From assembly GCA_035441325.1 (NCBI GenBank), contig DAOROA010000013.1, positions 18,743 through 82,742 of the forward strand: a DNA stretch of 64,000 nt, in the 5' to 3' direction. The translations under genes and the position numbers were made by a program. A model generated the notes under the pieces. That model saw only the letters and a list, made by a program, of their open reading frames with translations, ran no database searches and was not told where the DNA came from. The stretch is from Competibacter_A sp002352125 (GTDB lineage Bacteria; Pseudomonadota; Gammaproteobacteria; Competibacterales; Competibacteraceae). Of this stretch, positions 45,715 through 53,295 are shown piece after piece. Numbering within the stretch: position 1 is the stretch's first letter; the number at the start of each line of letters is the position of its first letter.

Positions 45715-48288
45715 CTAGGTCACCGTCTCGACCGCGTTCTCGATCCTGATCTGATCGATCCATGCTTTCGCAAAAACGGTGCTGCACGTATTCGAGTACG
45801 CCGCCACTTCGAGCGTCAGCACGACCGTCTGACCGGCGAAGCGCGACAGATCGATCGCCGACAGGCGTAACCATTCGGTTTCCTGGTGCAGCATCCCGAT
45901 CGCGGTGACTTCGTCCACCACGACGCCGTTCACCAGTACGCGGAAACTGGCACTTGTATAGTCATTGACGGCCGCATGGAGGTCCAGCCGCCGCACGTAG
46001 CTCAGCTTGGGCCGCTCGCCCAAGGTGATCTTGCGGCTGATCGAGTGCGCCCGCGCGCCGAGTACGCCGTTGTCGCCGGAAGAAGCATAACCGCACAACA
46101 TCGAGCCGCCGCGGAAGGCGCGCGGATCGTCCCGCAGCAGTTCCCAGCCTGACCCCTCCCAGCCCGACGCGTTTATCGCCGCCGAAGCGGCGGGCGCGGC
46201 ACGCTGCGCGATCTCCTTCCACGCTCCCGCCGCCTCCAGCGCGGTGGAAATGATACCCGGGATGTCGATGCCGAGTGGCGCGTTGCTTTCCGATCGGCGA
46301 CCCGCGCCACCCTTCAGCAAACCCGCCGCTTCGAGCGACGCAGAAATGATTCCGTGCACGTCGATGCCGAGTGTCCGCCCGGCGGCACCCCACCGCTCGT
46401 TGCCCGAGGAATCGCTGGCCCGAGCAGAAGCGGTGTCAGATGCCGCACCCGGCCCGGACTCGTGCGGTTTGGAGCCGCCCGCCGGCAACGAAAGAATCTG
46501 CACCTCGCCGGGCGCATCAACGCTAGCGGCCGCCTCCGCAGCTCCATCAGTGGCGACTTCGGCAGCGGCGGGCGGGCTGGTCAGCAGCCCCCAGAAATCG
46601 GCGATGCGGTGCGTCGAGGAAATGCCGACCGCATTGAAGAACGGCGCCGCGGTTCCACACTGGTGCGGCTCGGCGCCAGGATCGAGCGCCGCGCCGTGCG
46701 ACATGCCGGTAATCGTGTAAGACTCGATCAGTTCCTCGCCGCTGGCTCCGTGCCAGACGCGGCGCGGATGGCCGCCGACGTTCATTTCCACCGCCGGGCG
46801 CACGTCGAGTCCGTGCACGTCGATCCATTGCTTGATCGTCTCCTCGGCATTGACCGGCTTCACCGCGGTATCGGCATCGCCGTGCCAAACCGAGACGCGC
46901 GGCCACGGTCCGCTGTGCGAGGATGCGCCGCGCACGAGGTTGCCCCACTCGCTGGCGGGCCGGCAACGTCCCTGGAAAATGCTTTCGAGGCCTTCCTGCA
47001 ACCCGCTGGCGCTACGGTAGGGCACACCAGCGATCACCGCACCGCCCGCAAAGACGTCGGGGTACGTTGCGAGCAACACGTTGGTCATCGCACCACCCGA
47101 AGACGTGCCGGTGACAAACACGCGCTGCCGGTCAATTCCATGCCGCTGCACCATCGTTTCGACCATCTGGCGAATCGATTCGGGCTCGCCGCGCCCGCGT
47201 TCATTGTCTTCCGGGCGAAACCAGTTGAAGCAGCGCAAAGGGTTATTGTTCAGTTGCTGCTGCGGAAAGAGCAACGCGAACCCGTGCCGATCCGCCAGCG
47301 TCGACCAACCGGATCCCTTGTTATACGAAGTCGCGCTCTGCGTACAGCCATGCAGCACGACGACCAGCGGCGCGTTGCGCGGCAACTGCTGCGGCAGATA
47401 GGCGAACATCCGCAGCTCGCCCGGATTGGTACCGAAATCGGTGGTTTCGATCAGCCGGTGCTCCTGCTTGTCGATCTGGTCGGACCATGCCTCTACTGCG
47501 GCCAGGGCCGACAGAAGTTTCTCCCAACGGCTGCCGTGCGGCGTGCTGGCAGCGTGTTTCGCCATTTTGGCAATAGTGGCCACGCGGTGGCCAAGTTTGT
47601 TCAGCATCAGGCTCCTCCTGTCATCCGACGAGGTAGTAAGCAGGCCGACTTCGATCAGCTTTCGGCCCGGCATAAAGACGGTGTGGAAGAGACCCGGATC
47701 GGCACTCCCACCGCATTGCGGATCGAGCCAGGCGGGCGGAGCAGCCTCCGGCGCCAGACCGTATGCATGACTGATCACTGCCCGCCTACCCTGCCATCGG
47801 GTCATGAACTGCAACGAGGCAACCGGACAACCGCGTTGAATCGAGATGCCAAACAGCTCTGCCGAGACCAGCGGTCGCGTTTCGTCCGCGCAAGCCAGTT
47901 CGAGCAGGCCACCCAACGCCTCGCCAAAACACAGTCCTTCGAGCTTGAGCAACAAACTTCCGGCACCGCCGTCGTCGGCAACCCGTGCCGGCGGACCGAA
48001 AAGAACCCGCGGCGCGTGCTGGCCAAAGGCCATCGGCACCAAGCCGAAATAGCAGCGGATGGCTTCGATCGTTTGCGACTGCTGCGGTGCCGCCATCGCA
48101 CCGATCAACAACTGCGCTGCGTACTCCGCCGTTGCCGGCGGCGACCCTCGCCCGCGCGGCCCGGCCGCAACCAGTCCGCTGCTCACCAGCAAAGTGACGC
48201 GGAAACGCAAGTCGCGCCGCGACTCGCCGAGGATATCGGCAAGCCTCTCGCTGAATTCATAACGTGCCAAGGTGTTCGGAATGCCCAT
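45715..48288 (-). CDS. PHB depolymerase family esterase with extra N- and C-terminal modules
   Basis: An 857-residue protein. Residues 1-250 are a region I do not recognise; it starts IPNTLARYEFSERLADILGE and has a winged-helix-like stretch (RDLRFRVTLLVSSGLVAAGP). Residues 280-560 form the PHB depolymerase/feruloyl esterase-type hydrolase: FAYLPQQLPRNAPLVVVLHG, nucleophile S396 in VTGTSSGGAMTN, Asp in VWHGDADTAV and His in ITGMSHGAALDPG. Two short similar segments follow (LGIDVHGIISASLEAAGLLK and LGIDIPGIISTALEAAGAWK), then a beta-rich C-terminal domain of about 140 residues. No signal peptide is seen, so it may act on intracellular polyester. ATG at 48288 lacks a strong ribosome binding site. 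Confidence 0.85.
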   Translation of the reverse strand: MGIPNTLARYEFSERLADILGESRRDLRFRVTLLVSSGLVAAGPRGRGSPPATAEYAAQLLIGAMAAPQQSQTIEAIRCYFGLVPMAFGQHAPRVLFGPPARVADDGGAGSLLLKLEGLCFGEALGGLLELACADETRPLVSAELFGISIQRGCPVASLQFMTRWQGRRAVISHAYGLAPEAAPPAWLDPQCGGSADPGLFHTVFMPGRKLIEVGLLTTSSDDRRSLMLNKLGHRVATIAKMAKHAASTPHGSRWEKLLSALAAVEAWSDQIDKQEHRLIETTDFGTNPGELRMFAYLPQQLPRNAPLVVVLHGCTQSATSYNKGSGWSTLADRHGFALLFPQQQLNNNPLRCFNWFRPEDNERGRGEPESIRQMVETMVQRHGIDRQRVFVTGTSSGGAMTNVLLATYPDVFAGGAVIAGVPYRSASGLQEGLESIFQGRCRPASEWGNLVRGASSHSGPWPRVSVWHGDADTAVKPVNAEETIKQWIDVHGLDVRPAVEMNVGGHPRRVWHGASGEELIESYTITGMSHGAALDPGAEPHQCGTAAPFFNAVGISSTHRIADFWGLLTSPPAAAEVATDGAAEAAASVDAPGEVQILSLPAGGSKPHESGPGAASDTASARASDSSGNERWGAAGRTLGIDVHGIISASLEAAGLLKGGAGRRSESNAPLGIDIPGIISTALEAAGAWKEIAQRAAPAASAAINASGWEGSGWELLRDDPRAFRGGSMLCGYASSGDNGVLGARAHSISRKITLGERPKLSYVRRLDLHAAVNDYTSASFRVLVNGVVVDEVTAIGMLHQETEWLRLSAIDLSRFAGQTVVLTLEVAAYSNTCSTVFAKAWIDQIRIENAVETVT

Positions 48289-48985
48289 TGTCGTCCGCGA
48301 GTCATTAAGAAAATCTCGCAAGTGATTTCGTCACCCGCGAAGAGTAATACGGCTACTAGCAAAATGCACGTCTTTTTTTAGTAAGTGACGTGTAATTAAT
48401 TTATCCTCAATCGGAGGAGTTCGTTCGTCGCGCCAAGTCTGCCAGTGATCGGCAGATTCCCGTTCCCTCGCCCGATCGAGTCAGACCGCCTCCGCATGGA
48501 GCTGGCTAGCCCAGCAGAACGCGGCGCGTGGCGCCACCGCATGCGCGTGCGGCGCGATTCCCAACTGCTCGAACATCGCCGCGGCGCAGACGCATCGCTC
48601 ATCTTGCCCGCCGCAACCGCCGCCAGCAACTCGCCAGGCTGCCCTGCCCGATCAGGCCCAATAGGAGCGAGGCTGTCACAACCCGCCAAGCAAGAAGACA
48701 TTGATATTTTTCCATTTCGCACCGCGCTCTTTACAGAACGAGCGTTTCGTCGGGAGTTGAGTCATAGCTGACCGGCCAAATCAGCCGGTAAAGGCTATCG
48801 GAAGCCATGTGTCACGTTGTATCCGGCCACCATCGATGGATCAGGACTGTCGCCGGGCCGGGCGAGCCGCTGGGCCGCGTTGGCGGTCACGACGGCGCTG
48901 GAGGTTAGCCGTATCGAGCGTCGAACTTTCGCCGGCTCGCCGCGCTCTCATCGTCCGTCGATTTCGCGCAGAGGATCGTTCCGCC
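48289..48985. other. Gene-poor stretch of about 700 bases
   Basis: No gene could be supported. Short open frames on both strands look like random GC-rich frames without ribosome binding sites or familiar motifs. The part at 48300-48420 is AT-rich and includes ACGTC-N-GACGT arms around a T-run near 48367-48392, probably the promoter region of the leftward esterase gene. The right part leads to the cupin gene. Confidence 0.6.
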
Positions 48986-49672
48986 ATGACCTCACCCACC
49001 GATAGCGCCCTCCCCGACTGCCATCCCGACCTGTGCCGGCGGGCGGCAGTGGACACCGCCGCCCTGGACTGGGATGCCAGTCCCAGCGGCACGGTCTGGC
49101 GCAAACCGCTGTACCGGGTCGGCGGCGAACACGGCCCGGTGACCAGCCTGGTGTGCTACGCGCCAGGGGGATCTTTCCGGCCTCACGCGCACCCCGAAGG
49201 CGAGGAAATCCTGGTGCTGGACGGGGTGTTTGCCGACGAGCACGGCGACTATCCGGCCGGCACTTACCTGCTCAACCCCGACGGCAGCCGCCACGCTCCG
49301 CGTTCCGGCGCGGGTTGCCTGCTGTTCGTGCGCTTGCGCCAGTATCCCGGCGCGGATCGGCCGCGAATCGTCCTGGACACCACAGCCGGGGCGTGGGCGG
49401 CCGGTCCGGCACCGGGCATCGAAAACCAACAGCTCTACGCCCAAGCCGGTTACCCCGAGCGCATGCGTCTGGAACGCTGGGCGCCGGGCGCATCCAGGCC
49501 GCGCCTCGGCCTCGCCGGCGGCGAGGAAATCCTCGTCCTGGAGGGCGAGCTCGGCGACGAGGATGGCGTTTGCGGGCCAGGCGGCTGGCTGCGCTATCCG
49601 GCTGGCGACGCGGGCCGTTTCCGCTCGACGACCGGTTGCCGGCTCTACGTCCGGCTCGGGGGCTTGGGGTAG
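48986..49672 (+). CDS. Double-cupin protein, ChrR-like
   Basis: A 228-residue protein made of two cupin repeats. The first (about 35-115) keeps metal ligands: H67 and H69 in FRPHAHPEGEEILVLDG, E73, and H103 in SRHAPRSG. The second (about 140-225) reads LAGGEEILVLEGELGDEDG and has lost the His pair, so it is probably structural. The ChrR-type anti-sigma cupin binds zinc and senses oxidants, but no sigma factor or zinc anti-sigma domain is present here, so the function is open. ATG at 48986 follows AGAGGA; the longer frame upstream is not supported. Confidence 0.82.
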   Translation: MTSPTDSALPDCHPDLCRRAAVDTAALDWDASPSGTVWRKPLYRVGGEHGPVTSLVCYAPGGSFRPHAHPEGEEILVLDGVFADEHGDYPAGTYLLNPDGSRHAPRSGAGCLLFVRLRQYPGADRPRIVLDTTAGAWAAGPAPGIENQQLYAQAGYPERMRLERWAPGASRPRLGLAGGEEILVLEGELGDEDGVCGPGGWLRYPAGDAGRFRSTTGCRLYVRLGGLG

Positions 49673-49795
49673 GCCGAGCCTCGATTTTCTGGCGGCGTTG
49701 TTTGGGGCTTTTCATCGCGAATCCGGGGTTGATTCGACGCCACCGGAATAGAATAGCGCCGCCCGGGACGGTTCGGAACGAGGAAGCGGCTCGGC

Positions 49796-49809
49796 CGGCA
49801 AGCTTGCCG
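49796..49809. repeat. Palindromic repeat CGGCAAGCTTGCCG, copy 1
   Basis: A perfect 14-bp palindrome in the 206-base gap between the cupin gene and cas6. Flanks GAGGAAGCGGCT and CTCCGGCC are GC-rich. The same core occurs at 50917, 52140 and 63813. Confidence 0.8.
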
Positions 49810-49878
49810 CTCCGGCCAGGCCGGTCGCAGCGTGGCATACTCGGGGCATGCGACCATTCACCCGCGAGGCTTTCCGCC

Positions 49879-50916
49879 ATGCCACCCTCTTTCGCCGAAT
49901 GCTCCAACGCAACCGCGCCCTCCGGAATTCCCGATGCGCCGGTGGTGGAACCGCCGATGGCCACCCTCGGCCCGGATGCCAGCGTCCCGCTCTCGCTGCC
50001 GGTAGCCGTCTACCGGCTGGAATTCGTCGCTCTGGACGCCGTGCGCCTGCCCGCCTACGCCGGCTCGGCCTGGCGGGGGGCGTTCGGCCGCGCCCTGAAA
50101 AAACTGGTCTGCGTCACCCGCGAGCCGGCCTGCCCGCCCTGCCTGCTATATCGCTCCTGCATTTATCCTTACTTGTTCGAGACGCCGCCCGACCCTGCCG
50201 CCGGCAAGCTGCGTAAATACCCCGCCGCGCCGCATCCCTACGTGTTGCGGCCGGGGTCGGGGGGAGCGCATGAGGCCGGCGCGACGGTCGGCGTGGACGC
50301 GGTATTGCTCGGGCACGGCAACCGGCATCTGCCCTATGTGCTGCACGCTTTTGATCGGGCCGGCCAACGGGGCGTCGGTCAGGGGGATGGCCGGCTGGAG
50401 TTGTCTCGGGTCGCGCAACAAACGCCGGTAGGCGATTGGCGGCCGATTTACCGCCCTGGCGAATCGCTGCAACCCTTACCGTCCTTGGTGCCGAAACCGC
50501 CACCCTGCCCGGCACGGCTGACGCTGGTTTTGGAAACCCCTCTGCGGATACGGCAGGATGAAAAGCTGGTCGGGCCGGAGGCGTTCCGGTTCGGCGCCCT
50601 GTTCGCCAACCTGCTGCGGCGGATTTCGCTGTTGACCACATTCCACGCCGACGCGCCGCTGGAAACGGATTTTGCAGCCCTGAGCCGGGCCGGCTGGACG
50701 GTCCGGCATCGGGCGGCGCGGCTACGCTGGCACGAGTGGGTGCGCTACTCCTCCCGGCAGGACGCCTTGCTGCAAATGGGTGGGCTGGTGGGCGAGATCG
50801 AGCTGGACGGCGCCGATTTAGAACCGTTTTGGCCTTATTTGTGGCTTGGCCAGTGGACGCACGCCGGCAAGGGCGCGGTGATGGGGCTAGGGCAGTATCG
50901 ACTGATGGCGGATTGA
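49879..50916 (+). CDS. cas6: CRISPR pre-crRNA endoribonuclease Cas6
   Basis: A 345-residue RAMP protein. Family features are YRLEFVALDAVRLPAYAGSA with WRGAFGRALKKLVC near the N-terminus, the Cys-containing PPCLLYRSCIYPYLFETPP segment, LTLVLETPLRIRQDEKLVGP, LLRRISLLTTFH, and the glycine-rich C-terminal GKGAVMGLGQYRL that ends most Cas6 proteins. It cuts the CRISPR transcript within repeats and supplies crRNAs to the Cmr complex. ATG at 49879 has GAGG nine bases upstream; the open frame begins earlier but overlaps the cupin gene in another frame. A second ATG (MATLGPDASV) is possible. First gene of the type III-B island. Confidence 0.87.
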   Translation: MPPSFAECSNATAPSGIPDAPVVEPPMATLGPDASVPLSLPVAVYRLEFVALDAVRLPAYAGSAWRGAFGRALKKLVCVTREPACPPCLLYRSCIYPYLFETPPDPAAGKLRKYPAAPHPYVLRPGSGGAHEAGATVGVDAVLLGHGNRHLPYVLHAFDRAGQRGVGQGDGRLELSRVAQQTPVGDWRPIYRPGESLQPLPSLVPKPPPCPARLTLVLETPLRIRQDEKLVGPEAFRFGALFANLLRRISLLTTFHADAPLETDFAALSRAGWTVRHRAARLRWHEWVRYSSRQDALLQMGGLVGEIELDGADLEPFWPYLWLGQWTHAGKGAVMGLGQYRLMAD

Positions 50917-50932
50917 CCGGCAAGCTTGCCGG
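50917..50932. repeat. Palindromic repeat CCGGCAAGCTTGCCGG, copy 2
   Basis: A perfect 16-bp palindrome that starts at the base after the cas6 TGA. Same core as copies at 49796, 52140 and 63813. Confidence 0.85.
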
Positions 50933-51000
50933 ACCGGCTTTGTTGTCGCTCCGGGTTTACTATCACGGCGGTTGCACTATGCTCAAAAGAGGACACCGCC

Positions 51001-52137
51001 ATGAACCCGGATCGTTATCCCCGCCGTATTCTGCTGTGCGTCGCCGGTCTGTCGCCGCAGATCGTCACCGAGACCCTGTACGCCCTGACGGTGACGGGCG
51101 AACCCCGCTTCATCCCCACCGAAATCCATCTGCTGACCACCGCCGAAGGCGCGGAACGGGCGCGGTTGACCCTGCTCAGCGACGATCCCGGCTGGTTCCA
51201 CCGCTTGCGCCGGGATTACGGCCTGCCGGACATCCGCTTCGCTCTCGACGCGATTCACATTCTGCGCGCCGCCGACGGCCGTCCGCTCGACGACATCCGC
51301 CAACCGGCCGACAACGAGGCCATCGCTGACGCCATCACCGCCACGGTGCGCGAGTTGACCGCCGACCCGGACAGCGCGGTGCACGCCTCCATCGCCGGGG
51401 GACGCAAGACGATGGGGTTTTATCTCGGTTATGCCCTGTCGCTGTTCGGCCGGCCGCAGGACCGGCTGTCCCATGTGTTGGTGTCCAGTCCGTTCGAGTC
51501 CAACCCGAATTTCTTTTATCCAGCCCCGGTGGAGCGGGTCATCTTCGCCACCAGCCCCGACCAGCGCCCGCTGGATGCCAGTTCCGCCACGGTGACGCTG
51601 GCGGATATTCCCTTCGTGCGGTTGCGCGACGGCTTGCAGGAATCGCTGCTGCGCGATGGCGCGAGCTTCGGCGATGCGGTGCGGCAGGCCCAGCGCAATC
51701 TGGCCGCGCCCAGCCTGACGCTAGACGCCGCGACCTGCCGGGTGCGCTGCGGGGAGACGGTACTGCGCTTGACCCCGATCAGTTTCGCCTGGCTGGCCTG
51801 GTTCGCCCGGCGGGCGCTGGCAGGCTTGCCGCCGCTGCACTGGAAGCGAATCGGCCCCGCTGAGATCGAGGCGTTTTTGGCCGAGCACCGGGCGGCGCTG
51901 AACGATCCGCTGGCCGACGATCAGCATCCGCCGATCGCAAGCCGACGCCGGGAGGGCATCGACAAGGCGTTTTTCGAAGAGCGCACCAGCAAGCTCAAGC
52001 GCGAGTTGAGCCGGGTGCTGGGCGAGCCGACGGCGGTGCGCTACACGCCCCAGCGCCAAGGAAAGCAGCGGCTCGCCGGCCACGCCTTGGGGCTGGAACC
52101 GCACCGGATTCGGTTCGCCGGTTTGGAGGGGGAATGA
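51001..52137 (+). CDS. CRISPR-associated CARF protein, NE0113 family (TIGR02584/Csm6-like)
   Basis: A 378-residue protein. The N-terminal CARF-type domain (about 8-190) has RRILLCVAGLSPQIVTETLY, TEIHLLTTAEGAERA, HASIAGGRKTMGFYLGYAL and LSHVLVSSPFESNPNFFYP, the NE0113 hallmarks. The C-terminal half includes a winged-helix-like segment (CGETVLRLTPISFAWLAWFAR) and SKLKRELSRVLGEP. I see no HEPN motif, so this is probably not an RNase; related proteins are named ring nucleases or CARF-HTH regulators. It likely binds cyclic oligoadenylate and either cleaves it or controls transcription. ATG at 51001 follows AGAGGACACC. Confidence 0.88.
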   Translation: MNPDRYPRRILLCVAGLSPQIVTETLYALTVTGEPRFIPTEIHLLTTAEGAERARLTLLSDDPGWFHRLRRDYGLPDIRFALDAIHILRAADGRPLDDIRQPADNEAIADAITATVRELTADPDSAVHASIAGGRKTMGFYLGYALSLFGRPQDRLSHVLVSSPFESNPNFFYPAPVERVIFATSPDQRPLDASSATVTLADIPFVRLRDGLQESLLRDGASFGDAVRQAQRNLAAPSLTLDAATCRVRCGETVLRLTPISFAWLAWFARRALAGLPPLHWKRIGPAEIEAFLAEHRAALNDPLADDQHPPIASRRREGIDKAFFEERTSKLKRELSRVLGEPTAVRYTPQRQGKQRLAGHALGLEPHRIRFAGLEGE

Positions 52138-52139
52138 GG

Positions 52140-52153
52140 CGGCAAGCTTGCCG
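52140..52153. repeat. Palindromic repeat CGGCAAGCTTGCCG, copy 3
   Basis: A perfect 14-bp palindrome that starts three bases after the TGA of the NE0113-family gene, in the gap before cmr1. Confidence 0.85.
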
Positions 52154-52221
52154 GGGCGGACAGCGACCGGCGACAAGGGTTATACGCACTACGTTTGCAG
52201 TACCCAATGGAGATGACACAA

Positions 52222-53283
52222 ATGATGGTTAAACAACAGTACACCGTGAGCTTTGTGACCCCGGCTTTCCTAGGCGATGCCGAACAGAATGGGGCTTGGC
52301 GCACCCCGCCGTTCAAGGCGTTATTAAGGCAATGGTGGCGGATAGCGGCGGCGAAGGACCACGATTACAGCCATGAACGCTTGCGGGAAACAGAGGGGCG
52401 GTTGTTTGGAAATGCGTGGCTAGATAACGAATTTCAGCAAAGCAAGCTGCTGTTACGGTTGGGAGAATGGCGTCAGGGCAAAATGCAGAAGTGGGCTGAG
52501 CCGGAGCAAAAGGTGCCTCATCCTGAGGTCAAGTTTCCGGTGGATGCCCACCTGTACCTCGGCTATGGCCCGCTAACTTACAGCAAGGTTACCCACAAAG
52601 CTGCATTTGCCGCAAAGGTTAACGCCGCCATCCAAGCCGGCGAATCCAACACTCTACGCATTGCCGGCACAAATGAAACTACCGGTGCTCTGGCTCGAAC
52701 CCTGCCACTTATCCACAACCTCGGCACAATGGGCGGTCGTGCCCGCAACGGTTGGGGGTCGCTGGAACTCAGCGGCGACAGCATCGCATTCCAGCCGCTG
52801 GGGCAAAGCAATCCGTTGCTGCTAGCCATCTCCCGCCCCTTGCCGGAATGCTTGCAATACGACTGGCCGCACGCACTCGGTAGGGATGATCGGGGACTAT
52901 TGATGTGGACAACCCGGCAGAATTACGACCACTGGCAGGATGCGATGAGGGAATTGGCCAAAGCAAAAATCGCGTTTCGCACCGCGCTGAAATTCATCAA
53001 CCCTAAAGGCCAAATGGATCGCCGACATGTACTGGCCTATCCGGTCACTAACCACCCAGTCAACGCCTGGGGATCTCAGGCACGGCTTGCCAACCAACTG
53101 CGCTTCAAGGTCATCAGCCACGGCAACCGCTTGCTCGGTGTTGCCTATCACCTGCCTTGCGGAACGCCCGGCGAACTGCTTCGCCGACTGGGCACCCGGC
53201 AAAATAACTTTCAGCAACAACAGCTTTCGGTATGGCGGAACGTTCACATCTATCTGGATACCGTCATGCATCGCATTGCTTAG
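52222..53283 (+). CDS. cmr1: Type III-B RAMP protein Cmr1
   Basis: About 353 residues. Cmr1 caps the target-facing end of the Cmr complex. FVTPAFLGDAEQNGAWRTPP followed by FKALLRQWWRIA matches the Cmr1 N-terminal pattern, and GGRARNGWGSLEL is the glycine-rich RAMP loop. VPHPEVKFPVDAHLYLGYGP lies between. Candidate starts are ATG at 52207, 52213, 52222 and 52225; 52222 has GGAG nine bases upstream. Base composition appears less GC-rich than in cas6 and the NE0113 gene before it. Confidence 0.85.
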   Translation: MMVKQQYTVSFVTPAFLGDAEQNGAWRTPPFKALLRQWWRIAAAKDHDYSHERLRETEGRLFGNAWLDNEFQQSKLLLRLGEWRQGKMQKWAEPEQKVPHPEVKFPVDAHLYLGYGPLTYSKVTHKAAFAAKVNAAIQAGESNTLRIAGTNETTGALARTLPLIHNLGTMGGRARNGWGSLELSGDSIAFQPLGQSNPLLLAISRPLPECLQYDWPHALGRDDRGLLMWTTRQNYDHWQDAMRELAKAKIAFRTALKFINPKGQMDRRHVLAYPVTNHPVNAWGSQARLANQLRFKVISHGNRLLGVAYHLPCGTPGELLRRLGTRQNNFQQQQLSVWRNVHIYLDTVMHRIA

Positions 53284-53295
53284 GAAACACCGTCA

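Noticed and set aside
46354..48381. Rightward 675-codon open frame opposite the esterase gene
   Set aside because: Antisense to a gene with a clear lipase box and family motifs; composition looks like a GC-rich shadow, with no recognisable domain.
49033..49878. Upstream extension of the cas6 frame
   Set aside because: It overlaps the cupin gene in another frame and is Arg/Gly-rich nonsense; ATG at 49879 has a ribosome binding site and matches the family start.
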